Under the pieces are notes generated by a model that saw nothing but the letters and a program-made list of their open reading frames with translations, had not been told where the DNA came from and did no database searches. A stretch of 64,000 nt of DNA. Origin: Evernia prunastri. Lineage: Eukaryota > Ascomycota > Lecanoromycetes > Lecanorales > Parmeliaceae. Of this stretch, positions 1 to 9,468 are shown one piece after another. Numbering within the stretch: the first letter of the stretch is position 1; each line of letters opens with the position of its first letter. The DNA lies in contig NKYR01000021.1 in NCBI GenBank assembly GCA_003184365.1, forward strand, positions 62,001 through 126,000. Direction: 5' to 3'. The position numbers were made by a program, and so were the translations under genes.

Positions 1-169
1 CTGCGTCAGCACGGTTGCCGAAAGCCTGCAACGCCTCGTCCGCGTCTTGCAGATTGCTCAAATACGAGTCCTGAGTGCTTTGGTCATACTTGCCTGGACT
101 CAGTGCAGTCTGTGTCACACTAGGCGAGTTGACACTGTCTTGTCGCTGCTCCTTGCTGTGAGGTGCCAT
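1..169 (-). CDS. N-terminus of a probable membrane transporter, cut by the left edge
   Basis: Reading the minus strand from the ATG at 169, the frame stays open for 56 codons to the window edge. The visible part starts MAPHSKEQ and is polar, rich in Ser, Gln and Asp, with a DADEALQAFG segment near its end. Such hydrophilic cytosolic tails with a D-x-D-E-A-L stretch precede the first membrane helix in many fungal MFS permeases of the Dal5/anion:cation symporter type. That family is only suggested, because no membrane segment is inside the window. Codon use looks coding and no intron is seen. The true product lies to the left of the window. Confidence 0.5.
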   Translation of the reverse strand, partial: MAPHSKEQRQDSVNSPSVTQTALSPGKYDQSTQDSYLSNLQDADEALQAFGNRADA

Positions 170-825
170 CACAACGTGGAAGGCGGATCGAGGGTGGGGC
201 AGGAGCTTGCTTTGCGACAGGGGAGGTAGGGATGAAGCGCACCAATGTCAGGTTGCGGCGGCGACCAAGTATTGGGACAGGCGCGCACACGCTGTAGATA
301 AGTACAGACCGTCGCAAAGTAAGGCAATGATTTGGGTGATGACAAGTATCGATACGACCGGAAGGCCAAGCGCTTTTCAAAAGAATTCTAGGTGCATCTT
401 ATCGGCTGAGCCGTAATGTCAGCATAGGTAGATGATGAGTCTATTGGTGCATGTGGAACGCTCAGAGCCAGGCTGAGAAAGAGTAAAAAATGGAAAACTG
501 CCTGGGTAAGGCGGGTATGCATCCCACTCCTATATACGTCATCTCACATGCATGGAGGTGTGGTGTGCTCCTTGCAGGCAGCTTCTATTGGGACCTCTTG
601 AGTCAGCGTACAGAATCAATGTCTGTCATGCTGACTCGTGCGTGAATGTGAGAACAATACTCGCCTATCCATAACGAAAAGTATGTGACCATTACTAAAG
701 CAAAGAAAGATGATAGATCACAGCTACAACCTCAACAGCCGAGGCAAATCCACCGTACTCGTGCATGTAGGTAAGTTGAGGTACATGTACTTTGTCTACA
801 GCTTACTCGATGTCACCTAGGTAGT
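170..825. other. Intergenic, upstream of the left-edge gene
   Basis: No convincing gene. Short ORFs on both strands lack family signatures and splice logic. The part next to position 169 should hold the promoter of the minus-strand transporter gene. Confidence 0.5.
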
Positions 826-1130
826 AATGCAACACACCCATTAATATAATACTCCTAAATCCGACAAATCCGGGGTCGTGCCACCCCTAAAAGTCTCCCT
901 AAACCCACGCTGACCCGAAGCTCTGGGGCCGAAGAATTTGAATAGACTTTGTTATATCATTATATGCGTTTATTGGCAAGCTTCGATTCGAAAGAGTCTT
1001 GAAGTTTCGGAATCTGAGTTTGACGTTCTACAATTTCTCTTTTCACTAATTTATAAACGCGGTCGTGGAACGACGGATTAATATTATGAAGTTTTCGGAT
1101 TTAGGATTGCATTAGTGGGTGTGTTGCATT
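826..1130. mobile_element. MITE-like element with about 36-bp imperfect terminal inverted repeats
   Basis: The left end (826-864) begins AATGCAACACACCCA and runs to CCTAAATCCGA. The right end (1095-1130) is its imperfect reverse complement, running from TCGGATTTAGGA to TGGGTGTGTTGCATT. The roughly 305-bp interior has no ORF. Size, terminal inverted repeats and lack of coding capacity fit a miniature inverted-repeat transposable element. I see no clear target-site duplication, so the superfamily is not assigned. Confidence 0.55.
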
Positions 1131-2267
1131 GGGAGTTGATTACGGGTAATCGATCGCAAATAACAGTATTTTACATGCCATGGTGCCTTGTAACAACCTC
1201 ATGTAGTATTGTAGTGTAGGGCGCTAGTGGTTATCCATTAGGAGCTCGGAGAAACGCTCTAGTACTCCCACGGAAAAAGCAGCTACACATGTATATGAAG
1301 CGTGGTCCTCAACATACATCTCTACGAATACCTGATATGAAGGGCTAGTATAGGGTAAATGACTTGTACCTACTCTAATAGATCGGCCTGCCGGGGCGAT
1401 TATCCAAGATTTTCGATTTTGTAACTGAGACGGTACTTACGATTTTGCCTTACGACCATAGAAAGATTAAGTACCGTTACTAAGCGGGCTGTGGGACTAC
1501 GTATTTGGAACAGAATTTTGTATGCAAAAGTGTTTTATAACGATGTGATGTTTTATACGCCGATTAAACCGGTAGTCATTCCGGAAACCTTACTTATCAT
1601 GCAGTCAGACGGAGTTGCTGCATGCACTAAAAATCCTTCCATTCTGCAAGTTGCAACCTTCCCCATTCAAAGATTAGAATATGCCTAGGTGCTACGGAGT
1701 ACTGTTCCCTCCAGAGCCATTTGCCCCGACTTATCAATTCCAATATCTGCACAGAACGGGTCCGACTACTGTTCACAGTTAGTGGTGTGAGGGAATTTTG
1801 GATTTCTAAGGTTTTCTTCAATTTGATTTGCTCGATTAACTTATGCTTCGCCGCGCGTGATGGTGCTCGTCGCAACCAATTCACGTCCCATTGGATCCGA
1901 AGAGGGTCTAGGTATGCATTGTGGCAGAGATAGCTCAGCAGATCATTTGCTTGCAGACTTTTCCCAGTTGCCGAATGGAAAGTAAGGAACGAGTGTCCAA
2001 GCTGCGAGTAGCAGTTCAGCCCTGCGGGTAAAGTCAGAAAGCCAGCCTCGGACCGAGCCTGTCCCCGTGCAATCCTTGGGAGTCCGTCTGATCTCTAGAT
2101 TTTATCTATAAAGGAAGTCTAGCTGATATCCAGCTCCAGCAAATCCTCCTTGGGCGTTGCCTTGACATCATCTCGAATCTTTCAAGTCTTGGGCTACTTC
2201 GCGCTTCCAGGACTTCTTCGTCACATTCGATTCGGAAAAGAGAACTACGCAGAGATCCTACAACACG
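1131..2267. other. Intergenic, no gene recognised
   Basis: AT-rich stretch with only short, unsupported ORFs. The last 100-150 bases should hold the promoter and 5' UTR of the rhodopsin-domain gene; CTATAAAGG at about 2107-2115 could serve as its TATA element. Confidence 0.45.
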
Positions 2268-3519
2268 ATGGTTTCAGGCGATCCCTCCCGTGGGGGTCTT
2301 ACGGTCAGTATATGCCCAGAAGGCGGCTGGTAGAAGCTGACCAACAGGACACAGGCAATGACATGGATCATGACCGCCGCCGCGATGCTATTGACCTTTG
2401 GCCGGTATCTACTCCGATTCAGAACGCTAGGCAGATTTTGTTGGGATGATGCAGCTCATGCGCTTGCATTGGTGACCATGATTGCAGTAGTCTCACTCTA
2501 CACTGCATTTTTCCCTCAGATCTATCTTATCGACGATGTGGCGCGAGGAAAGGCAAAAGAGCCACTAGCATCGGAATACCTCCCCTACTTGAAACTTCAA
2601 GTTGCGGTGTCTGTGTGCTGGTGGGTATCCGTCTATGCTGTCAAGACTTCGTTTCTCCTTTTGTATCGCATGCTGTTTGTCGTGTCAACAACGCTCAACG
2701 TGATATGGTGGTCGATAGCCGCTTTCACCATGGTGACATTCTGGGTGTGTATTGCTGGTGAGCTGACTACTTGTGGTCCTTCACAAAACCTGTTGAAAGA
2801 AGGTCGGCTCTTGTATTCCCACTATGTCGAGCTTGAAGCTGACTGAATACAAGCCCATTGCGAATCGCAGGCTGGACTCAAAGAATACATTACAGTGATA
2901 GAGTATAGTGGCGTGGTGCACGTTCTCTCAGATTTATTGAGTATTTCGCTGTCGCCGCCGTTTTGTTTTACTCAAACAACTTACCAAGCTCGCAGTAATG
3001 GCTTTTCCACTGTACGTCCTCAAAGGTCTCCAAATGCAAATCAGTCAGAAATTGGGCCTAGCAAGCGTCTTCTGTCTTGCTATCCTCGTCGTCATATTCG
3101 ATATCCTTCGGACCATCTTCTCCGCCAAGTCAGCAAGAGGCGGAGCAGTGGGCGCCTCCACTGCCCTATGGGACATCCTTGAAATTACTATTGCTGTTAT
3201 AGTTTCCTGCCTTCCGACCTACCGTATAATCCTCACGCGAAAAAAGCAAAGGAAACAAAGGAAGAACAACGGTACCTACTCGAATATCACAGGTCAAGAG
3301 CAGCGTTTAGTAAAGACGCAGCCTTCTCTTGAGTTACCGAATGTTGAAAGTGCAACGAACACCGATCAGACGAAAATGGAGAGAATAACAGCTGGGCACA
3401 ATGTCGATGTGTTCTCGACACACACTGTCGCCTTTGCGGACGAGAATGGCCTTCAGCCGCCAGAACCGGCTCTCATAGGATTCAGGCAAGAATACGCGGT
3501 GAAAGGGCAGGCTAAATAG
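2268..3519 (+). CDS. Fungal rhodopsin-domain (PTH11/SAT4-like) 7-TM protein
   Basis: Four exons (2268-2303, 2355-2802, 2854-2940, 2996-3519) join in frame to 364 residues. The splice sites restore the family pattern exactly: a short GDPSRGGLT start, then helices carrying RYLLRFRTLGRFCWDDAAH, VYAVKTSFLLLYR and SDLLIMAFPLYVLKGLQM, then IGLAS-like helix 6 and a LWDILEITIAVIVSCLPTYR helix 7. The tail is hydrophilic with a basic KKQRKQRK stretch. These are plasma-membrane proteins of the fungal Rhodopsin_dom_fun family, some implicated in surface sensing; the ligand is unknown. Without introns 2 and 3 the frame breaks, so the model is well constrained. The family often sits beside secondary-metabolite genes, as here. 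Confidence 0.88.
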
Positions 3520-3989
3520 ATCTTGTGTTCTCCTTCTCTACACGCAGCTTTCAGGGACCACATTCATGTCCTGATTAATGAAGCGTCTTTACCAAACCAC
3601 AAGTCAGCACCAACTAGATCAAGTTTCGAGTCACAGTGCTATCGGACGGTGTTCAATATGCATGCATGCTAGATTAGGGCGAGACGAATGATGACGAAGC
3701 AGGAATCTGTCACTAATGTAGGATAGATCAGGTAATCCTCTCAGGCAAGACGCTGCAAGCCGCATTGATACCGGGTCCATTCACAAAGAGCAGGAAGACT
3801 TGCACATGGTCTCACGGGGGTTTTTCTTGCATAACCATTTGTTCATGAGAAAACTAGTGCCACTGTTGAACTGACACGGATGGCTCCAAAGAGCCATCTA
3901 CCACTCACTATTGTTGAATCGAAAAAGATCCCACCCGAAGATCATCCCCCTCTAGCATCGCCATACTGCACAACTGAGCACCTTCCATC
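3520..3989. other. Convergent 3' intergenic region
   Basis: Lies between the stops of the rhodopsin-domain gene and the minus-strand repeat precursor. No further gene seen; it should contain both 3' UTRs. Confidence 0.5.
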
Positions 3990-4575
3990 CTAAGCCTCAA
4001 CGACATCGGCAGGGCTGGCGTCCCTCTCGTCGTACTGGCCAATGACCGCGTTGGGGATGAACTCCTCCTCGTCCTCGGCGACAGGGCTATGGTCTCTCTT
4101 GTCGTACTTTCCAATGGCCATGTTAGGGATGAACTCCTCCTCGTCCTCGGCGACAGGGCTAGGGTCTCTCTTGTCGTACTTTCCAATGGCCATGTTGGGG
4201 ATGTACTGCTCCTCGTCCTCGGCGACAGGGCTAGGGTCTCTCTTGTCGTACTTTCCAATGGCCATGTTGGGAATGTACTCCTCCTCGTCCTCGGCGACAG
4301 GGCTAGGGTCTCTCTTGTCGTACAGTCCAATGGCCCTGTTGGGGATGTACTGCTCCTCGTCCTCGACGACAGGGCTAGGGTCTCTTTTGTCGTACTGGCC
4401 GATGGCCATGTTAGGAATCGCTACCTCGGCGTTGGCCGCTAAACTCGCATTAGATCATTTGCTCGTTTTCACATCACTAGCTGCTTCCATTAGCTGACAT
4501 ACCACGGTTTTCGAGAGGCACGGCCAAGACGGAGCTTAGCAGGGAAGCTGCTAGCAGACAGTTGTTCCAGAGCAT
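3990..4575 (-). CDS. Secreted repeat precursor with Kex2 sites; candidate RiPP (dikaritin-like) precursor
   Basis: Two exons (4575-4503 and 4438-3990, minus strand) give 173 residues. Exon 1 encodes a clear signal peptide (MLWNNCLLAASLLSSVLA), found only by splicing the 64-nt intron (GTATGT donor, TCTAAT branch, TTTAG acceptor). The mature part is a series of 24-residue units that open D-P-S-P-V-A-E-D-E-E and close with Y-I-P-N-M-A-I-G-K-Y-D-K-R. Lys-Arg occurs five times at unit ends, the expected Kex2/KexB cleavage site; the final unit has Glu-Arg instead. An acidic spacer, a Tyr-containing core and KR are the architecture of precursors of ustiloxins, phomopsins and asperipin. The neighbouring divergent UstYa gene supports this. 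The product itself is unknown and I cannot match the core to a described compound. Confidence 0.82.
4050..4409 (-). repeat. 72-bp tandem repeat inside the precursor gene (five copies)
   Basis: Copies begin at 4050, 4122, 4194, 4266 and 4338 on the plus-strand numbering, each 72 bp and in register with the 24-residue protein unit. They are nearly identical at DNA level, which points to recent copy-number change or concerted evolution. The plus strand of the repeat is also open but encodes only a Ser-rich shadow. Confidence 0.9.
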
Positions 4576-5454
4576 ATTTTTGATCGTTGTTCACAGAGAC
4601 GGTATTGCAAGGCTGAGTTGATTTTCCACAATGTCGGGTTGGATATGCTTGGAGTCAACAGCGTGAATGCGGATTCTTTATAAGCCCCACTACATCAAAT
4701 AGTAGTTTCGGTACCTCTACAAGGCTCGTCCTGCAAGTCCGAAAAGATAAGGGCTAAAGGGGTATCCGATTTCCAAATCCTGCGAGGAAACTGAAAGGGC
4801 TTTCAGCTCCGATGCAAGTAATAGGCTGTTCCACCAATGTAATGTCTTGACATGCCACCGGAAATCAAATCCGTAGTCCGAGCATGACATCAGCGCTACG
4901 GTTACCTACCTCTTGGACCTTGGAAAGAGAAAAATTCAATAAGATCACCGTCATCCACGGACCGCTAAACGGTCATGCAAGCTAAGCAGCCCGGGATAAA
5001 TCACCAAAGGCCATTGTTTGGCACGCGTACACACACAAACACCCGGCGCAGATACTCTCCGGCCAAGATTATCATTCTTGCTCCACGTATCTCCCGCATT
5101 AGTGTGTATTGGAAGGAACCCTCTTTCTGCAACGGAGCCGTCATCCTCAGCCCTGACAGCTAGAGGGCTCGACAACGGGGACGGAGAAAGATGTGGGTTA
5201 GGATTCCTGTGACCCCACCCTTTCCAGAACCATGCTGCATTCTCGATGATTCCATGGAAAAGGCGTAAGTGGCTCTACCCCAATCTCTGCGAAGAGAACG
5301 CCGAGACTGGCTTGTTTTCAACGTTTCGATTACCCGCATATGAGTGACTCTTTCTAGCTCCCATTACCATTGCTTCTAAGCGTTGAGCTTTCTTCTTTCA
5401 ACCAAGAAATATAATCGTTCTCTTGGCAATCCACCACTACCATTCCCTCAAGCG
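4576..5454. other. Shared intergenic region of the divergent precursor/UstYa pair
   Basis: About 880 bases separate the start codons of the minus-strand precursor and plus-strand UstYa genes. No supported coding sequence. It is the likely bidirectional promoter for the pair. Confidence 0.6.
4676..4684 (-). promoter_or_regulatory. Probable TATA box of the repeat precursor
   Basis: CTTATAAAG on the minus strand, about 100 bases upstream of the precursor ATG at 4575. Position and sequence fit a TATA element; no experimental support. Confidence 0.45.
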
Positions 5455-6592
5455 ATGCCCACCAACACTGCGGATAAAAGCGAATTTCCAGAGGACGATT
5501 ACCCCACGAGGGGCCCGCTAGTTGAGACGGAGAACCTTCTTGCCCAGGAGCATGTACCGCTTAAGAAGCGGCGCTCCTTCAATAGAGCGCACTGTCTCTC
5601 TTGGGCAGCGCAATCAGTAATTTTCCTCATCTCGCTGGCCATGCTCCACCAGGCTCTCTTTCTCAAGAAGACTGGCCCTATAAGCTGCGTCGTGAAACAC
5701 TCCTTGTTCTGTAAGCTACAAGAAAAGACGCATGGCCCCCTATAATGCGCGCTGACGTGTCAAACCCAACAGCTCCTGCTCTGGGCGTAGTTGGCGATGA
5801 GTACGAAATCTGGCGGTTCAACGGCACCTTTCGCAATGATTCTCCGTACAAAGGGCCACCGAGCCCGAGTGTGGACGCGGCTTGGAATCGGATAAGTGAC
5901 GGTGCGTAAAAGAGATGGTGCTCCCTTCACCATCATTGTAAATCGGAGGCGGAATCTTCAGGTAGCTGATTTCAAGAATCGTTGCAACAACGGGCAGTCG
6001 GGATCATGTCAGTTTCTCACGACACTCTGAAAAGGATTGGTGCCTCCGAAGACTCGGCCAGACTTCCTCCAGAAAGCGGCGGAGGCTATATGGGCTCTCT
6101 CGAAGTATTTCACCAGTTGCATTGCGTGGTCAGCCCATACACATACTCTCTCTCTTCCCTCCTTCATCACATCTAACGATTTCCAGAACCTGCTGTGGCA
6201 AGCCACAAACGCTGAATATTACAAAGACAAGTCGTTAGCGTGGACCGACAGCGCCGCAACCCTTCGACAGCATCTGGGTAAGACCTGCCCCCACCTCCCT
6301 CCCTCCCTCCCTCCCCGCCGTCAAGCTTCCTCTACTTATGACAAGAAAAATGATTCCAGATCACTGTGCAGACCTCCTGCGCCAAAAGCTAATGTGCGAC
6401 GCCGACGTCGGCGTGCTGACGTACAATTGGGTCAAGAACCACAGCGGGCCCTACCCGAACTTCAACACGCTGCACAAGTGCCGAAATTTCGACAACGTCC
6501 TGGCGTGGGGGAGAGCGCATCAGGCGCCGAGGCCGCGCGGTGGGAATGTGAAGAAGCCGGCGGATGCTGTGGAGATGGAGTTGCCCCCTTGA
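5455..6592 (+). CDS. UstYa-family (DUF3328) oxidase, probable RiPP cyclase
   Basis: Five exons (5455-5710, 5773-5901, 5998-6128, 6187-6277, 6360-6592) join in frame to 279 residues. An N-terminal cytosolic part with a KKRR stretch precedes one membrane helix (about 50-70). The lumenal domain shows the family marks: SPALG...YEIWRFNGTF, GPPSPSVDAAW, GGGYMGSLEVFHQLHCV (H167, H170, C171) and QHLDHCADLLRQKLMC (H204, C205). The paired HxxHC/HC motifs are the proposed metal-binding residues. UstYa proteins catalyse oxidative cyclisation of ustiloxin, phomopsin, asperipin and cyclochlorotine-type peptides. All key residues are present, so the gene looks functional. It is transcribed divergently from the repeat precursor, its likely substrate. 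Intron 4 contains a CCCT-rich run at about 6293-6316. Confidence 0.9.
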
Positions 6593-7718
6593 TGTTGTAT
6601 TTCTTTGTGTATTATTATGTTATGTTGGGGAAGGGGGAAACTGGGCATGATCAATGGTGACTTGTTCATGGATACAACACTGGGCCATGGGTGGCGTTAG
6701 TACAGAGATCTGTGTTGACTGTACCATCACCTATATAGTGTGGGTAAGTAGCAATCGAGCGTATATATTCATGTTTTTCTAAGAACGATTATTCCATAAA
6801 GGGTAAATATTGAAATTTGCCACTCGGTCAAGCAAGATCCGAAGCCGGCTCCTGAAGGAATGAAACGCTCAGAGCGACCATATCGGCATCGTTCTCCACG
6901 TGCGAGTTTTCTTTGGTAGTCAGCAATGAAAATCGAAAAGAAATCTTTTGGTGAAGATGGCGAAAGGAACAGACAGAAGGGGGAGTAACGGGGCTCATAA
7001 TGGATTCGAATCGCGAAAAGAAATCCAACTTGGTAGTCCAGGAGATGCAAACATAATGACACCACACGCTCCTTACCCACTCGCCTCTGCGGCTTCAAAC
7101 CTTCTCCATCATCATGCCAATCATGTCTCATTCATCAGGTCTCATCATGCGTTCATCATCCCAGCTGTATGAGCTTGTGCAGCTACACATCCGTCAGCCT
7201 TCACACGGCAAACACCAGGGCAGCATCAACAGGTCAGTCATCCATCTTGTTAAATTTCCCAACTGGCCTCCGCACGTAGAAATATAGATATAGGCCTGTT
7301 GCTGTAATTGCTCAGAAACGCTTCCTCATCGGGTACAATGAATGGACGGGCTTTCCTTAAATGCTGTAGCGAATGCTATAATGGGACTGGGCAGTGTATG
7401 GTATGGTGTTTATGTATGTATGTATATGCGTTATTGTCGTTGTTATTGTTGCTGCTGGAGACGTTGCAGGTAGCTTAAGATTACCATTTTATCCACATAA
7501 TGCAGTCCCGGCAACTGCAAGTACTTACAGATCTGCGACAGAGCTGTATTTTCACTCAGCGTTGACTCCTGGGGACTTCGGTGCCCAGACTTCGGTTCGG
7601 GAAGCGGAAACCTTCCACGCCTCCGATCTCACTCGTTCTTTAGGCTTTAAAATATTTCACCAGGGCAGTGACACTTTGTGAAACATTGGCAAGAACGAGC
7701 TGTAGAAATATCATCACA
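6593..7718. other. Intergenic, no gene recognised
   Basis: ORFs of up to 120 codons exist on both strands, but none has family features or convincing splice partners. A short TATG microsatellite lies at about 7410-7425. Confidence 0.45.
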
Positions 7719-8020
7719 ATGGCCATCAGTCGAGATGACGGTCAGGCTACTATCACCACATTCATCCTTTTTTCAACACCACATCATATATCTGAGTCGG
7801 CTGCGCCTAAGCGGTTAATATCGATTCCCGACATAATTTCCGCGCATCATTCGCAGAAAAATTGGAGATTCACGATCCAGTAGTGTTTCACAAGGCCCCT
7901 GAGCTCCCCGCCTTCAAGTGGAAGACCTATATCGCCTGCGTCGGACTTATAGCGCTAGGTACAGGCGCCGTTGTAGGCGTCACATGGGCTCGGCTCTACC
8001 TCGAGCACAAATATCGATAA
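7719..8020 (+). CDS. Small single-pass membrane protein, 61 residues
   Basis: Two exons (7719-7740 and 7857-8020) give MAISRDD joined to a polar segment (EKLEIHDPVVFHKAPELPAF) and one hydrophobic helix (YIACVGLIALGTGAVVGVTWA), ending LYLEHKYR. The second exon is clearly protein-like; the first exon and the 116-nt intron are inferred from frame and from an in-frame ATG with an A at -3. A short N-tail, one glycine-rich helix and a basic C-tail are typical of small mitochondrial inner-membrane or ER proteins. I do not recognise the family. The stop lies 38 bases before the next start codon, which is tight for this genome. Confidence 0.5.
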
Positions 8021-8058
8021 TTCCCTTCACTGCCAGTTGCCCTCCTTCAACAAGTCCA

Positions 8059-9018
8059 ATGGCGCGCACTCGAGCCCAAGACGCGGCCAGATCAGAAGAT
8101 GGCGCGGAAGGATCGAAGCCTCAAGGACATGCCAAGGCCACAGCCGGAGACAATGCAAAGGCGACCGGGCGCAAAGACAAGAAGCGCAAAGTGAATGACG
8201 TGGAAAAGGCAAACGACGAGAAGGCAAACGACGAGCAAGCTCCTGCCTCGAAGAAGAGCAAGACCGAAGGCGTTCTATCACCTGAGGACACCAAGTCCGT
8301 CCCGTCCGCCATTGACAAGAGCAAGCTTGATGCTCTCCTTTCAAGCTACGGTGTACATCCTCTACAAGATACGAGCCTCCCCAAAGCGAATGAGCCTACG
8401 CCGGAGACCGTACTCGCTTTGCTCTACCTAGCCATGCTCAGCTCCGCGCGCATTTCCCACGAGCTGGCATACAAGAGCCTCCAGTGTTTGATCGAAGCAG
8501 GCTACCAAGACGTAAAGACCCTAAAGAAGAGTACGTGGCAAGAGCGGACCGAGGTTTTGACAAAGGGTGGCTACACGAGATACCGAGAGAAGACTGCTAC
8601 AGCGCTGGGCGAATTGGCAGACTTGATAGGGAAGGAATACGGTACGTTAAACCTCCAGCGCGGGTCCTGCGCCGGAATGCATGCCACTGACTTCTTTTCA
8701 CGAAACGCAGACAACGACCTCAATAACGTCCTCAAAAAAGCAGACTCGTCGCCCACTGGAGTCCGGAAATTGCTGCAGGAAATCAAAGGCTTCGGCAAGG
8801 TTGGCACGGACATCTTTTTCGATTGCGCCCAGGGCGTCTGGCCGTCTCTGGCACCGTTCATCGACCCTAGAAGCATGGAGACGGCCAAGCGCTGCGGTCT
8901 CGGCGGCGACGTGGAGGCGATGTGGGATGCTGTTGGGAAGGATGCGGTTGAGATGTGCAAGTTGAGCTCGGCGCTCACCAAGGTACGGCTGGAGAAGAAA
9001 GAGAAGGAATTCCAGTGA
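8059..9018 (+). CDS. HhH-GPD-like DNA glycosylase-related nuclear protein
   Basis: Two exons (8059-8641 and 8711-9018) encode 296 residues. The first 90 or so residues are Lys/Ala/Asp-rich with KKRK-type nuclear localisation signals and a duplicated KANDE motif. The remaining domain is helical and carries the endonuclease III/AlkA-like pattern: VLALLYLAMLSSARISHELA, then LIEAGYQDVKTLKKS, then a helix-hairpin-helix-like LLQEIKGFGKVGTDIFFDCAQG. The Pro/Gly-rich loop and catalytic Asp of true glycosylases are not obvious, so activity is uncertain. The intron is 69 nt without a stop, so an unspliced reading would add 23 residues in frame. I chose the ATG at 8059 because the preceding open frame overlaps the small membrane-protein gene. 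Confidence 0.72.
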   Translation: MARTRAQDAARSEDGAEGSKPQGHAKATAGDNAKATGRKDKKRKVNDVEKANDEKANDEQAPASKKSKTEGVLSPEDTKSVPSAIDKSKLDALLSSYGVHPLQDTSLPKANEPTPETVLALLYLAMLSSARISHELAYKSLQCLIEAGYQDVKTLKKSTWQERTEVLTKGGYTRYREKTATALGELADLIGKEYGTLNLQRGSCAGMHATDFFSRNADNDLNNVLKKADSSPTGVRKLLQEIKGFGKVGTDIFFDCAQGVWPSLAPFIDPRSMETAKRCGLGGDVEAMWDAVGKDAVEMCKLSSALTKVRLEKKEKEFQ

Positions 9019-9468
9019 TGTCTAGTTGGTGCGTGGGACTTGGCAAACGATGTTCGTTATGAGAGTCAAGGTTGATCCTTGAGGCATGATGAATGTAAGT
9101 ACGTTTAGATGAAAAGCTGACTGTCCTTGAGCGGGTTCGTTGTATTGGCTACCTACATTGGCTACCTTACCTCCATTTACCCTTGTTTTACATCTCAAAG
9201 CAGCCTAGCGGGTGTCGTGAAGTCATCACTTTGTGAAAATGAATCTTGTTGAATCGTCAATTCTATCATTATTGCGCATCATTCAACGTTCATTGCTGCT
9301 CATTCTCCATTCAATTCCTATCAAAGTGCATCTACATCTACAGTTCTCCTTGCAAATAAGATCTAAGCTAAGTTAATTAAATCATCGAATTAACCGAATT
9401 CATTGTATCAATTGAATTACTTTACTCAAATACTCTACGGAGCGGAATCTCCTCCGACTTTAAAAGCG
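9019..9468. other. Intergenic promoter region
   Basis: AT-rich, with no coding sequence recognised. It includes the 3' end of the HhH-GPD-like gene and the promoter of the SDR gene. Confidence 0.5.

Noticed and set aside
4050..4409. Regular repeats that could be read as a CRISPR-like array
   Set aside because: Adjacent 72-bp copies without unique spacers, in a coding frame of a eukaryotic gene.
4042..4497. Plus-strand repeat ORFs (Ser-rich, 117-151 codons) over the 72-bp repeats
   Set aside because: They are antisense shadows. The minus strand alone has a signal peptide, a well-formed intron and Lys-Arg sites at unit ends.
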